Shown here: positions 37,750 to 46,580 of the stretch, piece after piece | Numbering within the stretch: the first letter of the stretch is position 1 | Layout: each line of letters opens with the position of its first letter | Assembly (NCBI GenBank): GCA_004282745.1 | Contig: SHMT01000017.1 | Location: 1-64,000, forward strand | Direction of reading: 5' to 3' | DNA length: 64,000 nucleotides | From: Candidatus Scalindua sp. SCAELEC01 | GTDB taxonomy: Bacteria; Planctomycetota; Brocadiia; Brocadiales; Scalinduaceae | Translations under genes and position numbers: made by a program | Notes under the pieces: model-generated | Told to the model about the DNA's origin: nothing | Databases searched by the model: none | What the model saw: only the letters and a program-made list of their open reading frames with translations

Positions 37750-38829
37750 ATGAAACTATTAAATCAAACGCTCGAAAATATTGAAGGGATCACAATAGAT
37801 CCAAATGGTAGAGTACGGGAAAGATTTGATAGTCTTGCTATCCCTTCAGGCAGTCTTGGGAGACTGGAGGAATTTGCGACAATTTATGCGTCAATAAAAA
37901 AGGAAACTTTTGCAACCATTAAGCATAAGGCGGTATTTACCATGGCGGGAGACCATGGTATTTCTCGTGAAAATGTAAGCGCTTTTCCGCAAGAGGTGAC
38001 AGGTCAAATGGTAAGAAGTTTTCTCCGTGGCGATGCAACAATCAATCTATTTGCACAGCACGTTGGTGCAAGGGTTATTGTTGTTGATTGTGGGGTAAAT
38101 ACCGATTTTCAATCTGTTGAAGGCTTGCGGATTAAAAAGGTAGATTATGGAACGGCTAACATGATCCATGGTCCTGCGATGACCCATGAACAGGCGATTG
38201 AATCACTGGAAGTGGGGATTGAAGTTCTCCTTGAAGAGCTGTCTGTCGGTTTGGATGTTGTTGCTACCGGTGATATGGGTATCGCAAATACAACACCAAG
38301 TAGCGCAATAATTTCGTGTTTAACAGGCGAGAAAGTGAAAAAAGTTACGGGAAAGGGTACCGGCTTAGATGATAGTGGTTGGGAGAGGAAAGTGCGTGTC
38401 ATAGAAAGGGTTTTGGAGGTGAATAAACCCGATCCATCAAGGCCTATAGATGTGCTTGCTAAGATAGGAGGGTTTGAAATAGGCGCTATTGCCGGTCTTT
38501 GTCTGGCAGCGGCAAGTAAAAGAATACCTGTTTTGATTGACGGATTTGTTTCAACGGCCGCAGCATTAATTGCATCTGCCATAGAACCGAAAGTAAACAA
38601 TTATCTTATTGCCTCTCATGTATCAGCTGAGAATGGACATCTCATTGCCCTGGAAAAATTGGGGAAAAAGGCTATTTTTGATCTGAATTTAAGGCTTGGA
38701 GAGGGCACGGGGGCACTGCTTGGATTAAGTCTTGTTGAGGTTGGTGTAAAGGTCTTAACCCAAACGGCAACGTTCTCTGAAGCAAACGTTTCGATGCCAG
38801 AGTTGAAGAACCTAAGAAAGGAAAGCTAG
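37750..38829 (+). CDS. cobT: Nicotinate-nucleotide-dimethylbenzimidazole phosphoribosyltransferase
   Basis: 359 residues, full length. CobT activates the lower-ligand base (5,6-dimethylbenzimidazole or similar) to its alpha-riboside phosphate for attachment to cobinamide. Family blocks: LAIPSGSLGRLEEFA, VFTMAGDHGISRENVSAFPQEVT, VVDCGVNTDF, EVVATGDMGIANTTPSSA-like VVATGDMGIANTTPSSAI, the catalytic region GFEIGAIAGLCLAAAS, and LRLGEGTGALLGLSLVE near the C-terminus with the active-site glutamate. It is set apart from the B12 uptake locus at 52860-62780. A REC-GGDEF gene follows 11 bases later. Confidence 0.95.
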   Translation: MKLLNQTLENIEGITIDPNGRVRERFDSLAIPSGSLGRLEEFATIYASIKKETFATIKHKAVFTMAGDHGISRENVSAFPQEVTGQMVRSFLRGDATINLFAQHVGARVIVVDCGVNTDFQSVEGLRIKKVDYGTANMIHGPAMTHEQAIESLEVGIEVLLEELSVGLDVVATGDMGIANTTPSSAIISCLTGEKVKKVTGKGTGLDDSGWERKVRVIERVLEVNKPDPSRPIDVLAKIGGFEIGAIAGLCLAAASKRIPVLIDGFVSTAAALIASAIEPKVNNYLIASHVSAENGHLIALEKLGKKAIFDLNLRLGEGTGALLGLSLVEVGVKVLTQTATFSEANVSMPELKNLRKES

Positions 38830-38840
38830 GTAAAGGTTTA

Positions 38841-39806
38841 ATGAACAAAGACGCACTATGTCAAAATGCACCCTTCGTGAATGAAGAGGATATTTCTGAA
38901 AAAGCAAGGATCATGATTGTTGATGATGAAGAGAGTTTTCTAAGGGTTTTACAGAGTGTTTTAGAGGTAAATGGCTATCAAGTAACCACTTGCCTAAATG
39001 CATTTGATGCGATAGAGGAATTAAAAAATGAGGTATACGAGTTAGTTATTACAGACTTGAAGATGCCGGGTTTGTCTGGAGTAGAGTTTGTTAAAAAGGC
39101 GAAAAAGATATCTCCAAACTCTTATATAGTTGTTATGACGGGTTTTCCATCAGTGGAAACTGCGGTAAAGTGCATGAAACTTGGAGCCACCGACTATTTA
39201 GTAAAACCGTTTGATATGGAATATTTTCAAATTATCGTTGAAAGGACACTGTATAAGAGAACGTTAGAAAAACGGGCGGCAGAGAGGGATTACTATGAAC
39301 AGATTTCGCGAACTGATGGACTTACAGGATTATACAACCACCGCTTTTTTCATAAACTATTGGATAGTGAAATGTCCAGGGCCGATAGATATAAACATAA
39401 TTTTTCTTTATTAATGATTGATATCGATGATTTTAAAAGATTTAATGATCAATATGGCCATCAAGCGGGTGATAAAGTACTGAAAGAGCTGGCATCACTG
39501 TTTAAATCACTCGTCAGGAAAATAGATCCGGTCATACGTTATGGAGGAGAAGAGTTTTCGATAATTTTGTCGGAAACAGCCAAGGGGCATGGACGTATAT
39601 TTGGGAAAAGGGTCGTTAAAAGCGTTGCTTCCTATGATATTCAAGGATTGCCACAAGTAGAAAAAATAACCATTAGCGCAGGGCTTGCCGGCTATCCTGA
39701 TGATGCGCATACACAAGAGGATTTGATTAGAAAGGCAGACATTGCCCTCTATAAGGCAAAAAGCATGGGTAAAAATACCCTATGTGTGTATACAGAGGAC
39801 GAATAA
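38841..39806 (+). CDS. REC-GGDEF diguanylate cyclase response regulator
   Basis: 321 residues. An N-terminal receiver (about 20-140) has DDEE, the phospho-acceptor in LVITDLKMPG, and Lys in LVKPFD. The GGDEF domain follows (DGLTGLYNHRFFHKLL ... YGGEEFSIIL); the active-site motif is GGEEF. The inhibitory I-site RxxD is present as RKID exactly five residues before it, so product feedback is expected. This is a PleD/WspR-like output, making cyclic di-GMP on phosphorylation. A PilZ candidate lies at 35698. The adjacent cobT gene is probably only co-transcribed. Confidence 0.93.
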   Translation: MNKDALCQNAPFVNEEDISEKARIMIVDDEESFLRVLQSVLEVNGYQVTTCLNAFDAIEELKNEVYELVITDLKMPGLSGVEFVKKAKKISPNSYIVVMTGFPSVETAVKCMKLGATDYLVKPFDMEYFQIIVERTLYKRTLEKRAAERDYYEQISRTDGLTGLYNHRFFHKLLDSEMSRADRYKHNFSLLMIDIDDFKRFNDQYGHQAGDKVLKELASLFKSLVRKIDPVIRYGGEEFSIILSETAKGHGRIFGKRVVKSVASYDIQGLPQVEKITISAGLAGYPDDAHTQEDLIRKADIALYKAKSMGKNTLCVYTEDE

Positions 39807-39960
39807 CCTAGCGAGTTGCTTAGACTTAAGCAGCCATAAGTGCTTTTTGTATGATGATTAACCCTAATTGCACTCCAAAGGCAACGAACTTATACGAAAC
39901 CATCAGATTGTAGCACCACAAAAGCGCGTAAAATAGTATTCGTTTCAGGGATTATATACG

Positions 39961-40341
39961 GTGATCGCAACAAAAGAGTCTCTTTTTAAAAACGGTAATT
40001 CCAAGTGTGTACCACAATGGTTGATTAGATATGAAAAACTATTTAAGATTATTTATAAGATCTCGATCCTGTATCTTATTCTGAATATTTTCATCTCTTG
40101 TTTCTCGCTAAACGTATGGTTTGCGACTTGTTCGGTGGGATTCTTTATTTTAAACAAGACGAATCTTTTAATTATAGAAATTGTAAAAGGGGTGTTACTG
40201 GGGGCAATTAATGAGAGAGTGGGGTATGAGGACAACCCACCGGTGTATAGCCTGAGCATGGCAATACGGTTTTTTCAGGTAATTTTTTTTCTGGGCCTTA
40301 TCGTTTTGTTGGTTCTTGGTGTGAGAATCACGCTGACATGA
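39961..40341 (+). CDS. Small membrane protein of unknown function
   Basis: 126 residues from a GTG start with no clear ribosome binding site. Three hydrophobic segments are seen (about 33-52, 53-83 and 104-124). No motif is recognised. It lies alone between the GGDEF gene and the SPOR-like gene. Confidence 0.5.
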   Translation: MIATKESLFKNGNSKCVPQWLIRYEKLFKIIYKISILYLILNIFISCFSLNVWFATCSVGFFILNKTNLLIIEIVKGVLLGAINERVGYEDNPPVYSLSMAIRFFQVIFFLGLIVLLVLGVRITLT

Positions 40342-40464
40342 TTGTAATAATACAATTTATTGGGGAACCAGTTGGCTTCAACGTACCAGATGACGCTTGA
40401 CATTAAAATCTATTTTTAATAGACTTCACATTCTTAGCTTTGTGGGTATTTTAACGGATTTTGT

Positions 40465-40488
40465 CCGAAAACCATTATGGGATGAGTA
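40465..40488. repeat. Right end of an element B copy
   Basis: CCGAAAACCATTATGGG followed by ATGAGTA; inverted, this is TACTCATCCCATAATGG plus TTTTCGG, matching element B ends at 16853 and 62360. A left end is not clear, so it may be a solo end. Confidence 0.5.
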
Positions 40489-40564
40489 TTATTTTTAAGT
40501 AGATAAACGTAAGAGAAAATTTAATAAGTGTAGATTAAAAGAGTGAGTGTAACAAGGATTTCAA

Positions 40565-41347
40565 ATGTTTAAGAAGGATAAAGATTCTAAAGAATTTTTT
40601 GAGGTTTTTAAAAAACCGAAAGATCTATATAACGTGAAGTATAGGAGGGGTGTACCTGGAGCAGAGCAAAAAAATCCAAGTGTCATACCACCGCCTACAC
40701 CCAAAAAAAACAAGGTTTCTGTAGACGAGGAGAAGAGAGAGGCTGAAACGGAACAGGAGCAGTTACATTGGATAAAGGATACAAAAACAGGTGAAACTTT
40801 TAAATCACGTGCCCAAAAGTATAGAAAATTGCTTTTGAACGAACTTACACTGAAGCATGAAACTTTAATTCTCTGCGCTTTGGGAGCTGTTTTTTTGGCA
40901 TTTGCCTGCTTTTTTACTGGCTACAAATTTGGTTATAATAAGGCCCTTAATCCAGAAATATCGCAAGGTTCAAACCGTGAAAAGAAGAGTGATGGAAAGG
41001 TAAAGGCTGTTCCTCCGGGAGTGGAGCTTGAAGCGGTTGATTTGACAGCAATTCCGCGAACGCAAACTAACGAGGAGTTGCAAAATATAAAGTGGACTTT
41101 GCAAATTATCTCTTACAGCGATACGAAAAATAATAAAAAGAAAGCCGCTAATTTAGCGAGAGCCATAAAGAATATGACACATTACCATACTTTTGTAGCG
41201 AAAAGAGGTAATGAGCTTGTTGTGTGTGTGGGTAAATTCGATTCCAGAAATGGTGATGAGGTAAAAAAGTGTTTAGCCAAAATTAGTAATTTAGAATATG
41301 AGGGGAAAAAACAGTTTTCAACTAGTTATCCAATTCAAATAAAATAA
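40565..41347 (+). CDS. Membrane-anchored SPOR-like domain protein
   Basis: 260 residues. A charged, proline-containing cytoplasmic region runs to about residue 96. A membrane segment follows at 97-118 (LILCALGAVFLAFACFFTGY) and then a linker. The C-terminal domain (about 175-258) looks like SPOR: WTLQIISYSD, KAANLARAIKN, and VVCVGKFDSR, where the family has a strand-helix-strand-helix pattern. SPOR domains bind peptidoglycan lacking stem peptides, often at division sites. It is the first gene of a likely operon with the small basic protein and an aminotransferase (gaps of 13 and 2 bases). Confidence 0.7.
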   Translation: MFKKDKDSKEFFEVFKKPKDLYNVKYRRGVPGAEQKNPSVIPPPTPKKNKVSVDEEKREAETEQEQLHWIKDTKTGETFKSRAQKYRKLLLNELTLKHETLILCALGAVFLAFACFFTGYKFGYNKALNPEISQGSNREKKSDGKVKAVPPGVELEAVDLTAIPRTQTNEELQNIKWTLQIISYSDTKNNKKKAANLARAIKNMTHYHTFVAKRGNELVVCVGKFDSRNGDEVKKCLAKISNLEYEGKKQFSTSYPIQIK

Positions 41348-41360
41348 GGAGGATTGTGAG

Positions 41361-41585
41361 ATGAGTATTGATAAGAGTCTTTCAAACAATGGCAAACTAA
41401 TAAGGCATCGAAGTGTCTTAACCAGATCAGAACGTGTTAAGGCATTAACGAATGAAGGGGTTTGGGGAGAGGGCAGATCTGTATTTGGTCTACCGAAAGT
41501 AAAAACCATCAAGATGCGTAAGAAGGCAAAGTCAACAAAGGAAAAAGTTGAAGAGGCTTCTTCTACTGCTGGGAAGAAGGAATAG
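41361..41585 (+). CDS. PVC-type small basic protein
   Basis: 74 residues with a strong AAGGAGG site before the ATG. The sequence MSIDKSLSNNGKLIRHRSVL, then TRSERVKAL and GRSVFGLPKVK, resembles a short, very basic family I recall from Planctomycetes, Verrucomicrobia, Lentisphaerae and Chlamydiae (TIGR04137-like). Its function is not established to my knowledge; a ribosome or RNA association has been suggested by its composition. The C-terminal tail is lysine-rich. It is the strongest lineage marker in the window. Confidence 0.8.
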   Translation: MSIDKSLSNNGKLIRHRSVLTRSERVKALTNEGVWGEGRSVFGLPKVKTIKMRKKAKSTKEKVEEASSTAGKKE

Positions 41586-41587
41586 GA

Positions 41588-42685
41588 ATGATTGCAGATC
41601 GGATGCAAGGATTTGAAGCATCTGGAATAAGAAAAGTTTTTGATCTTGCACGGAAGATAAAGAACCCTATTAACCTTAGCATTGGACAGCCTGATTTTGA
41701 TGTGCCTGATGAGGTTAAGGAAGAGGCCATCCGGGCAATAGACAGCGGGTTTAATAGATATACAATTACCCAGGGAATACCTGAGCTGAGCAAAAAGATT
41801 CTCCAGCAAACGAAACTTGATAAGGGGGTTATTGCTGATGATATAATGATAACCTCAGGTGTTGCAGGGGCCTTGACCTTAGCCTTTTTGGTCCTTATTA
41901 ATCCTGGTGATGAGGTCCTCGTGCCCGACCCCTATTTTGTATCTTTCAAGCATCTTATTAAATTTTGTGGCGGTGATATAAAATTTATTGATACGTACCC
42001 GGATTTTGAGCTTACGCCCTCCCGCATCGAGTCGTACGTAAGCCCTCGTACGAAAATGCTTCTCATTAATAGCCCCTCAAACCCAACGGGTGTGGTATGT
42101 AGGCCGGAACATCTCAATGAAATTTGCGAGATTGCCAAAAAAAATAATTTAATAATAATATCTGATGAGATCTATAGTAAGTTTGTCTATGACACTCCTT
42201 ACCAAAGTATTGGAAAGTTCCATGAAAATACCCTTACCTGTCAAGGCTTCTCTAAATCGTATGCGATGACCGGGTGGCGCTTAGGAAGTGTTATAGGCCC
42301 GAAAAATATTATCAATGAGATGATAAAACTTCAGCAATATACCTACATCTGTGCCCCTTCATTTGCACAGATGGCGGGGATTAAGGCCCTGGACATTGAT
42401 ATCAGTAAGTACGTAGAAGAGTATAAAATGAAACGTGATTTTATGTACAACGCTCTAAAAGAAAACTATAGAGTAACGAAACCCGATGGTGCATTTTATC
42501 TCTTCCCACAGGTACCTTGGGGTACTGATGAAGAGTTTGCAACACGTGCTATTGATAATAAATTGTTAGTCATACCGGGTAGCGTCTTTTCAGAAAAACA
42601 GTCGCATTTCAGATTATCTTATGCTGCTCCATTTGAAACATTACAGCGAGGAGTTGAAGTCTTAAATTCTCTGGTATCACGATAG
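41588..42685 (+). CDS. Class I/II pyridoxal-phosphate aminotransferase
   Basis: 365 residues. Fold-type I aminotransferase of the aspartate/aromatic group: NLSIGQPDFDVP at the N-terminus, SGVAGALTLAFLVLINPGDEV, the SPSNPTGVV motif, SDEIYSKFVYD with the cofactor Asp and Tyr, Schiff-base Lys in CQGFSKSYAMTGWRLG, and the substrate-carboxylate Arg in SHFRLSYAAP. It transfers an amino group to or from a 2-oxo acid in the cytoplasm; the exact substrate cannot be read from sequence. It begins two bases after the small basic protein gene. Confidence 0.93.
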   Translation: MIADRMQGFEASGIRKVFDLARKIKNPINLSIGQPDFDVPDEVKEEAIRAIDSGFNRYTITQGIPELSKKILQQTKLDKGVIADDIMITSGVAGALTLAFLVLINPGDEVLVPDPYFVSFKHLIKFCGGDIKFIDTYPDFELTPSRIESYVSPRTKMLLINSPSNPTGVVCRPEHLNEICEIAKKNNLIIISDEIYSKFVYDTPYQSIGKFHENTLTCQGFSKSYAMTGWRLGSVIGPKNIINEMIKLQQYTYICAPSFAQMAGIKALDIDISKYVEEYKMKRDFMYNALKENYRVTKPDGAFYLFPQVPWGTDEEFATRAIDNKLLVIPGSVFSEKQSHFRLSYAAPFETLQRGVEVLNSLVSR

Positions 42686-42733
42686 AATTTCAGAAAGTGA
42701 CTCTTTTTTGCAGAAACATTTTTATTGGATATG

Positions 42734-43300
42734 CTACCCCCCCATTTGAGAAATAAGCATCTGTCGCATACCTTCTGGGGAAAGGACGTGATCAACGCAC
42801 CCTAAGTCAATCGCAGCTTTAGGCATTCCCCATATTACACTGGACTCCTGGTCCTGAGCAAAGACAACACCTCCGATAGATTTTATATGGGCACTTCCTT
42901 CTGCACCATCCCTTCCGATTCCTGTCATGATCATACCGGTGATATTATCTCCGTTTTGTTTTCTCACTGATTTCATTGTTACATCCACTGAAGGTCGAAC
43001 ATAGCAGACCTTTGGTTTATGGACCAACTTCATTAACCGATTGTTTGTAAGTTCCAAATGTACCTCACTTGGAACAATATGAACGACACCCTGTTTTAGA
43101 AGTTCTCCGTCATTGGCAATTCTTACGTCCATTTTCGTCAGGCTGTTTAAAGATTCTGCCAGAGGAAGGTTGCCTACTTTTCGCATGTGTTGGACGATAA
43201 GAATGCTTCCATTTAGAATGGGTAGTCCCTGAAACAACCTTCGCAGGGTTATGGGACCGCCTGTAGATATCCCAATGATGATTATGTTCCGATTTGACAT
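42734..43300 (-). CDS. Stand-alone CheB methylesterase domain
   Basis: 188 residues, corresponding only to the catalytic half of CheB. Catalytic residues: Ser in GISTGGPITLRRLF, His in IVQHMRK, Asp in GIGRDGAEG. It removes methyl groups from, or deamidates, chemoreceptor glutamates. The usual N-terminal receiver is absent, but a separate receiver gene ends only 18 bases upstream. Four signalling genes in a row (REC-Hpt, REC-kinase, REC, CheB) form a minus-strand cluster. No CheR, CheA, CheW or receptor is seen nearby. Confidence 0.9.
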   Translation of the reverse strand: MSNRNIIIIGISTGGPITLRRLFQGLPILNGSILIVQHMRKVGNLPLAESLNSLTKMDVRIANDGELLKQGVVHIVPSEVHLELTNNRLMKLVHKPKVCYVRPSVDVTMKSVRKQNGDNITGMIMTGIGRDGAEGSAHIKSIGGVVFAQDQESSVIWGMPKAAIDLGCVDHVLSPEGMRQMLISQMGG

Positions 43301-43318
43301 TTTTCGATACCAGAAAAC

Positions 43319-43696
43319 TTATTTTTTTACATAACGGAGGTATTCTTTTACTTTTTCTATTAATTCTTCTGAAGTGAAGGGCTTTCTAATATAATCAATG
43401 ATATATTCTGAAAGCTTTTCCATTTTTGGTCCAGGATCATTAACTGCGGTGAGCATGCAGATAATGTTGTCACCATGTAACCCTCTCTCTTTAATCTCCA
43501 CAATTGTGTTCCAACCATCCATCTCTGGCATCATTACGTCCATGAGAATCAAGCCCTTGAACTCGTCTTTTAGTTTTTCCAGGCAAACTCTTCCATTCTC
43601 AGCAACAGATACAGAATATCCAAAAGCACTGAGAACTATCTCAACTGTTTCTCTTATAGACGGGTCATCGTCCACTATCATTACCTGATCATTCAT
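43319..43696 (-). CDS. Single-domain response regulator
   Basis: 125 residues, one receiver domain: DDDPS acidic pair, phospho-acceptor in LILMDVMMPEMDGW, Thr in MLTAVND and Lys in IRKPFTSEEL. There is no output domain. It lies between the REC-kinase and the CheB catalytic domain, so together with the latter it could act as a split CheB. Alternatively it is a CheY-like or phospho-sink protein. Confidence 0.92.
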   Translation of the reverse strand: MNDQVMIVDDDPSIRETVEIVLSAFGYSVSVAENGRVCLEKLKDEFKGLILMDVMMPEMDGWNTIVEIKERGLHGDNIICMLTAVNDPGPKMEKLSEYIIDYIRKPFTSEELIEKVKEYLRYVKK

Positions 43697-43774
43697 CTTA
43701 TTTTGCCCCTTATTCTTTTCTGATTTGCAATTCCCACTCCTTACATTACTATACTGCCTCGTGACGGGACCAAT

Positions 43775-44908
43775 TTATTTCTCATTCTCTATACATCTGG
43801 GGATGCTAAAACCTACCGTTGTTCCCTTCCCAAGGCCGGGGCTTTCAATCTGTATTTTTCCCTCACTCTTTTCGATAATCTTGCGACAAATTGAAAGTCC
43901 CAGACCGGTTGAAGAACGATCATTCCTGGAATCATCCGCTTTGTAGAATTCTTCAAAGGCATGGTCGATCTGTTCATCAGTCATTCCAATACCCGTATCA
44001 CTAATAGAAATTTGTATTTGATTATTGTTACAAAAACCTCTCACCGTTACTACGCCTCCACTATTTGTGTATTTAATGGCATTACTGATAAGATTGTGAA
44101 GCAACTCCTTGATCAAGATCTCATCACACTCTACGAGAAGGGGAGTGTCTGTGTTGATTACAGGTGAGATTTTACGTTCAGAAAAGAGAGAGGACAGTGC
44201 ATTAATGATATTTTGTATTTCAAATGCAATATCTATTTTTTCAGGTTTTAGTTGAGAATGTGAAGAATTTAGCCGTGCAAGCTGTAATATTGTTTCAGTG
44301 AGGTTTCTCATGTAGTTGACACTATCTATAGCTAGGTTTAACATCCTCTTAGCCTCGGAATCCTCAGTTCTCTTTGCTATCAGTGGTAAAAGAGCTACAA
44401 GAGGGGTTAAGGGGGTCTTGAGATCATGACTGAGTTGGTTTACAAAGGCGTTCTTTTGTTGAAGGAGTTGTTGCACCCGTGATGTTCGCTCCTCCACCTT
44501 CTTTTCCAGCTTCTGGTTAAAATTTGTCAGCTGATCTTGAAGCTTCTTCGTACGTAAGGCAGCCCTAACACGAGCACGTAATTCAAAGGCATCGAATGGC
44601 TTTGTGACATAATCAACTGCACCGAGATCCAACCCCCGGATACGATTCCCGTTATCATCTGCAGCAGTGAGGAAAATGATAGGTACCATACAGAGTGTCT
44701 CCTCTTCCTTGAGTCTATTGCACACCTCAAATCCTGATAGGTCCGGCATGTCTATATCTAAGAGGATTAAGTCCGGCCTTTCTTCCCTCGCTATCTCTAG
44801 GCATTGCTTTCCTCCCCCTGCACAGATAACGTCAATGCCTTCCTTGACCAACCTAGCCTTGGCGATCAGCAGAGCCTTTGGGTTATCGTCTACAACTAAA
44901 ACCTTCAT
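43775..44908 (-). CDS. REC-HisKA-HATPase hybrid sensor kinase
   Basis: 377 residues, soluble. The N-terminal receiver (1-120) has DDN, the phospho-acceptor in LILLDIDMPDLSG and Lys in VTKPFD. A coiled coil (LQDQLTNFNQKLEKKVEE) leads to HisKA with His in NQLSHDLKTPL. The HATPase boxes are N (NLISNAIKYTNSGG), G1 (SDTGIGMT) and G2 (STGLGLSICRKI). The receiver-first order means it takes phosphoryl signals from another kinase. It sits between a REC gene and the REC-Hpt gene, suggesting a phosphorelay. Confidence 0.93.
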   Translation of the reverse strand: MKVLVVDDNPKALLIAKARLVKEGIDVICAGGGKQCLEIAREERPDLILLDIDMPDLSGFEVCNRLKEEETLCMVPIIFLTAADDNGNRIRGLDLGAVDYVTKPFDAFELRARVRAALRTKKLQDQLTNFNQKLEKKVEERTSRVQQLLQQKNAFVNQLSHDLKTPLTPLVALLPLIAKRTEDSEAKRMLNLAIDSVNYMRNLTETILQLARLNSSHSQLKPEKIDIAFEIQNIINALSSLFSERKISPVINTDTPLLVECDEILIKELLHNLISNAIKYTNSGGVVTVRGFCNNNQIQISISDTGIGMTDEQIDHAFEEFYKADDSRNDRSSTGLGLSICRKIIEKSEGKIQIESPGLGKGTTVGFSIPRCIENEK

Positions 44909-44955
44909 TTATCCTAACCTCCAATGGGAATGTTCATTTCCCTAGTTCTCAACCA

Positions 44956-45741
44956 TTACTTGTCTCTCTCTCTGCCTCTTACAGCAGCCTGATATAGTGC
45001 CGTTAACCTGTTCATTGCAAGAGTGCAGTTACCACTGTTTTGCTCTTTTGCTGCATCTTCAAGCATCTTTCCTGCCTCTGATATCATTGGATACCCATAA
45101 CTGCCTCCTGCACCCTTAATCTGATGTGCAAGTCTACGAAGAGCAGAGAGATCACCATTCTCTAATGTTTCCTTCATGGTCCTAAGATCGTCACCAAATC
45201 CCAAGACAAATTCGTCAATAAGCTCTACGAGATCAGGATCATCTCCATATTCAGACGGTATTGTGTCTGCAACACCTTGCTCAACATATTGAGATTCAGC
45301 TATTATCGATGAGTGGTCAGATTGTGGTTGTGGGCACTTATCTGCACACAAATTACGATCAATAGCATCGGCAAGATCTTGGAAATCTATTGGTTTTGCA
45401 ACATAATCATTCATACCAGTCTCAAGACATGTTTCTCGATCGCCACTCATGGTGTTTGCCGTCATTGCTATTATGGGTACTTTATGGTTCCTAACTGCTG
45501 ATGCCTCATCTCGTATTATTCGTGTCGTCTCATATCCATCCATTTCTGGCATTTGGCAGTCCATCAAAATGAGGTCATAATCTGATGTCTCTAGCTTACC
45601 CAGTGCCTCTTTACCATTATTTGCAACATCTGCATTGTAGCCGAGTTTCTTATCTAGTAGACGCATGGCTACTTTTTGATTGATGATATTATCTTCAACT
45701 AACAGGATACGCGTACGATGTTTTTGGTCTCCCGCTATCAC
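44956..45741 (-). CDS. REC-Hpt protein, probably the 3' part of an eroded hybrid kinase
   Basis: 261 residues from a GTG at 45741. The receiver (10-130) has EDN, the phospho-acceptor in LILMDCQMPEMDGYETT and Lys in VAKPIDF. The Hpt domain (about 165-250) has the phospho-His in LRRLAHQIKGAGGSYG. This REC-Hpt order is the C-terminal end of BarA/ArcB-like hybrid kinases. Upstream, in another frame, is a short PAS-like start (45738-45899) but no kinase core. The frame stays open about 100 bases before the GTG. It may still work as a phosphotransfer protein for the neighbouring kinase. Confidence 0.85.
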   Translation of the reverse strand: MIAGDQKHRTRILLVEDNIINQKVAMRLLDKKLGYNADVANNGKEALGKLETSDYDLILMDCQMPEMDGYETTRIIRDEASAVRNHKVPIIAMTANTMSGDRETCLETGMNDYVAKPIDFQDLADAIDRNLCADKCPQPQSDHSSIIAESQYVEQGVADTIPSEYGDDPDLVELIDEFVLGFGDDLRTMKETLENGDLSALRRLAHQIKGAGGSYGYPMISEAGKMLEDAAKEQNSGNCTLAMNRLTALYQAAVRGRERDK

Positions 45742-45899
45742 ACATTTAGTAACGTTATCGATGGTGCTATCCTTTCTGCTTTCCGTTGACTTTCCGGTAA
45801 GAGTACAGAAACAATATAATAGTTGAGAATACGTAATTTTAACTCTTTATCAAGTACGACAATCCCCCTGTTTACTATATCGAATATCTGATTGAGCAT
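45738..45899 (-). pseudogene. PAS-domain start remnant
   Basis: A 53-codon frame, too short for routine calling. Its first half (MLNQIFDIVNRGIVVLDKEL, continuing KLRILN) reads like the start of a PAS sensor domain. The second half then loses similarity and stops at TGA, overlapping the GTG start of the REC-Hpt gene. A deletion or frameshift joining a PAS sensor start to the kinase tail explains this best. Confidence 0.5.
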
Positions 45900-46066
45900 C
45901 ACTCATATTGCTCCATAAATGAATTTAGAGCACTCTTTAACCACTCTATTGAATCCGGGGCAGGCATAAGAATCAGGTACCCGTTAACATCTTTGCTGGT
46001 TTCCTTTACGACTTCAAAGGCGTTTATCTTAGCAGGTATTACAAATGAAGAAATTTTAACGAAATC
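45899..46066 (-). pseudogene. Start-less C-terminal gene fragment
   Basis: An open stretch of 55 codons ending in TGA. It reads like genuine protein (GYLILMPAPDSIEWLKSALN) but has an in-frame TAG at its beginning and no start codon. It is likely a remnant; the family is not recognised. Together with the PAS remnant it marks the gap upstream of the REC-Hpt gene as decayed coding DNA. Confidence 0.35.
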
Positions 46067-46307
46067 CTAGCCTGTCTGAGTAATGTGATTATTAATGATA
46101 ACGGTGTTTCAAAATATTCTTAACCTACTTATCGGTCTATTTTTCTGTATTTCAATGGGTATAAAAAAAAGATGCAAGCGTCTCCTCAAATATTCTCTTA
46201 ATTGAAAATTTCAGGGTAAAGACTTTTATGGATAGAGACGATAATTAACGTATACATTTCTGGAATTAAATAGCGAGATGCCGGTTTGTATGGAATATCG
46301 TGAGGTG

Positions 46308-46422
46308 TAAAAAGGGCTCTTTGGTATTCGTGTTCAGTACAATTTAACATCTAGAACAGAATCAACTAATAAAAAAATAGGGTTAATAGATACAGACACG
46401 GTACCTTTAAGAGCCTTTTTTT
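46308..46422. repeat. Foldback pair in a gene-free gap
   Basis: Arms near 46308-46327 (AAAAAGGGCTCTTTGGTA) and 46400-46422 (GGTACCTTTAAGAGCC then T-run) are imperfect reverse complements about 75 bases apart. The right arm followed by seven T could act as a terminator on the plus strand. The rest of 46070-46580 shows no gene. Confidence 0.35.
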
Positions 46423-46580
46423 ACTTAAACAAGGAATTATTGTTACATGATAGAAAATAAATAACCCGTGGTTTCTTTGAGACACAGTAGATGATAAAAC
46501 AATTTTGACAGACAATTTGACTTTGAGAATTTTGTGGCAATTATTTTCAAATTTACGGTAATCGGCAATAGGTACTCAGT

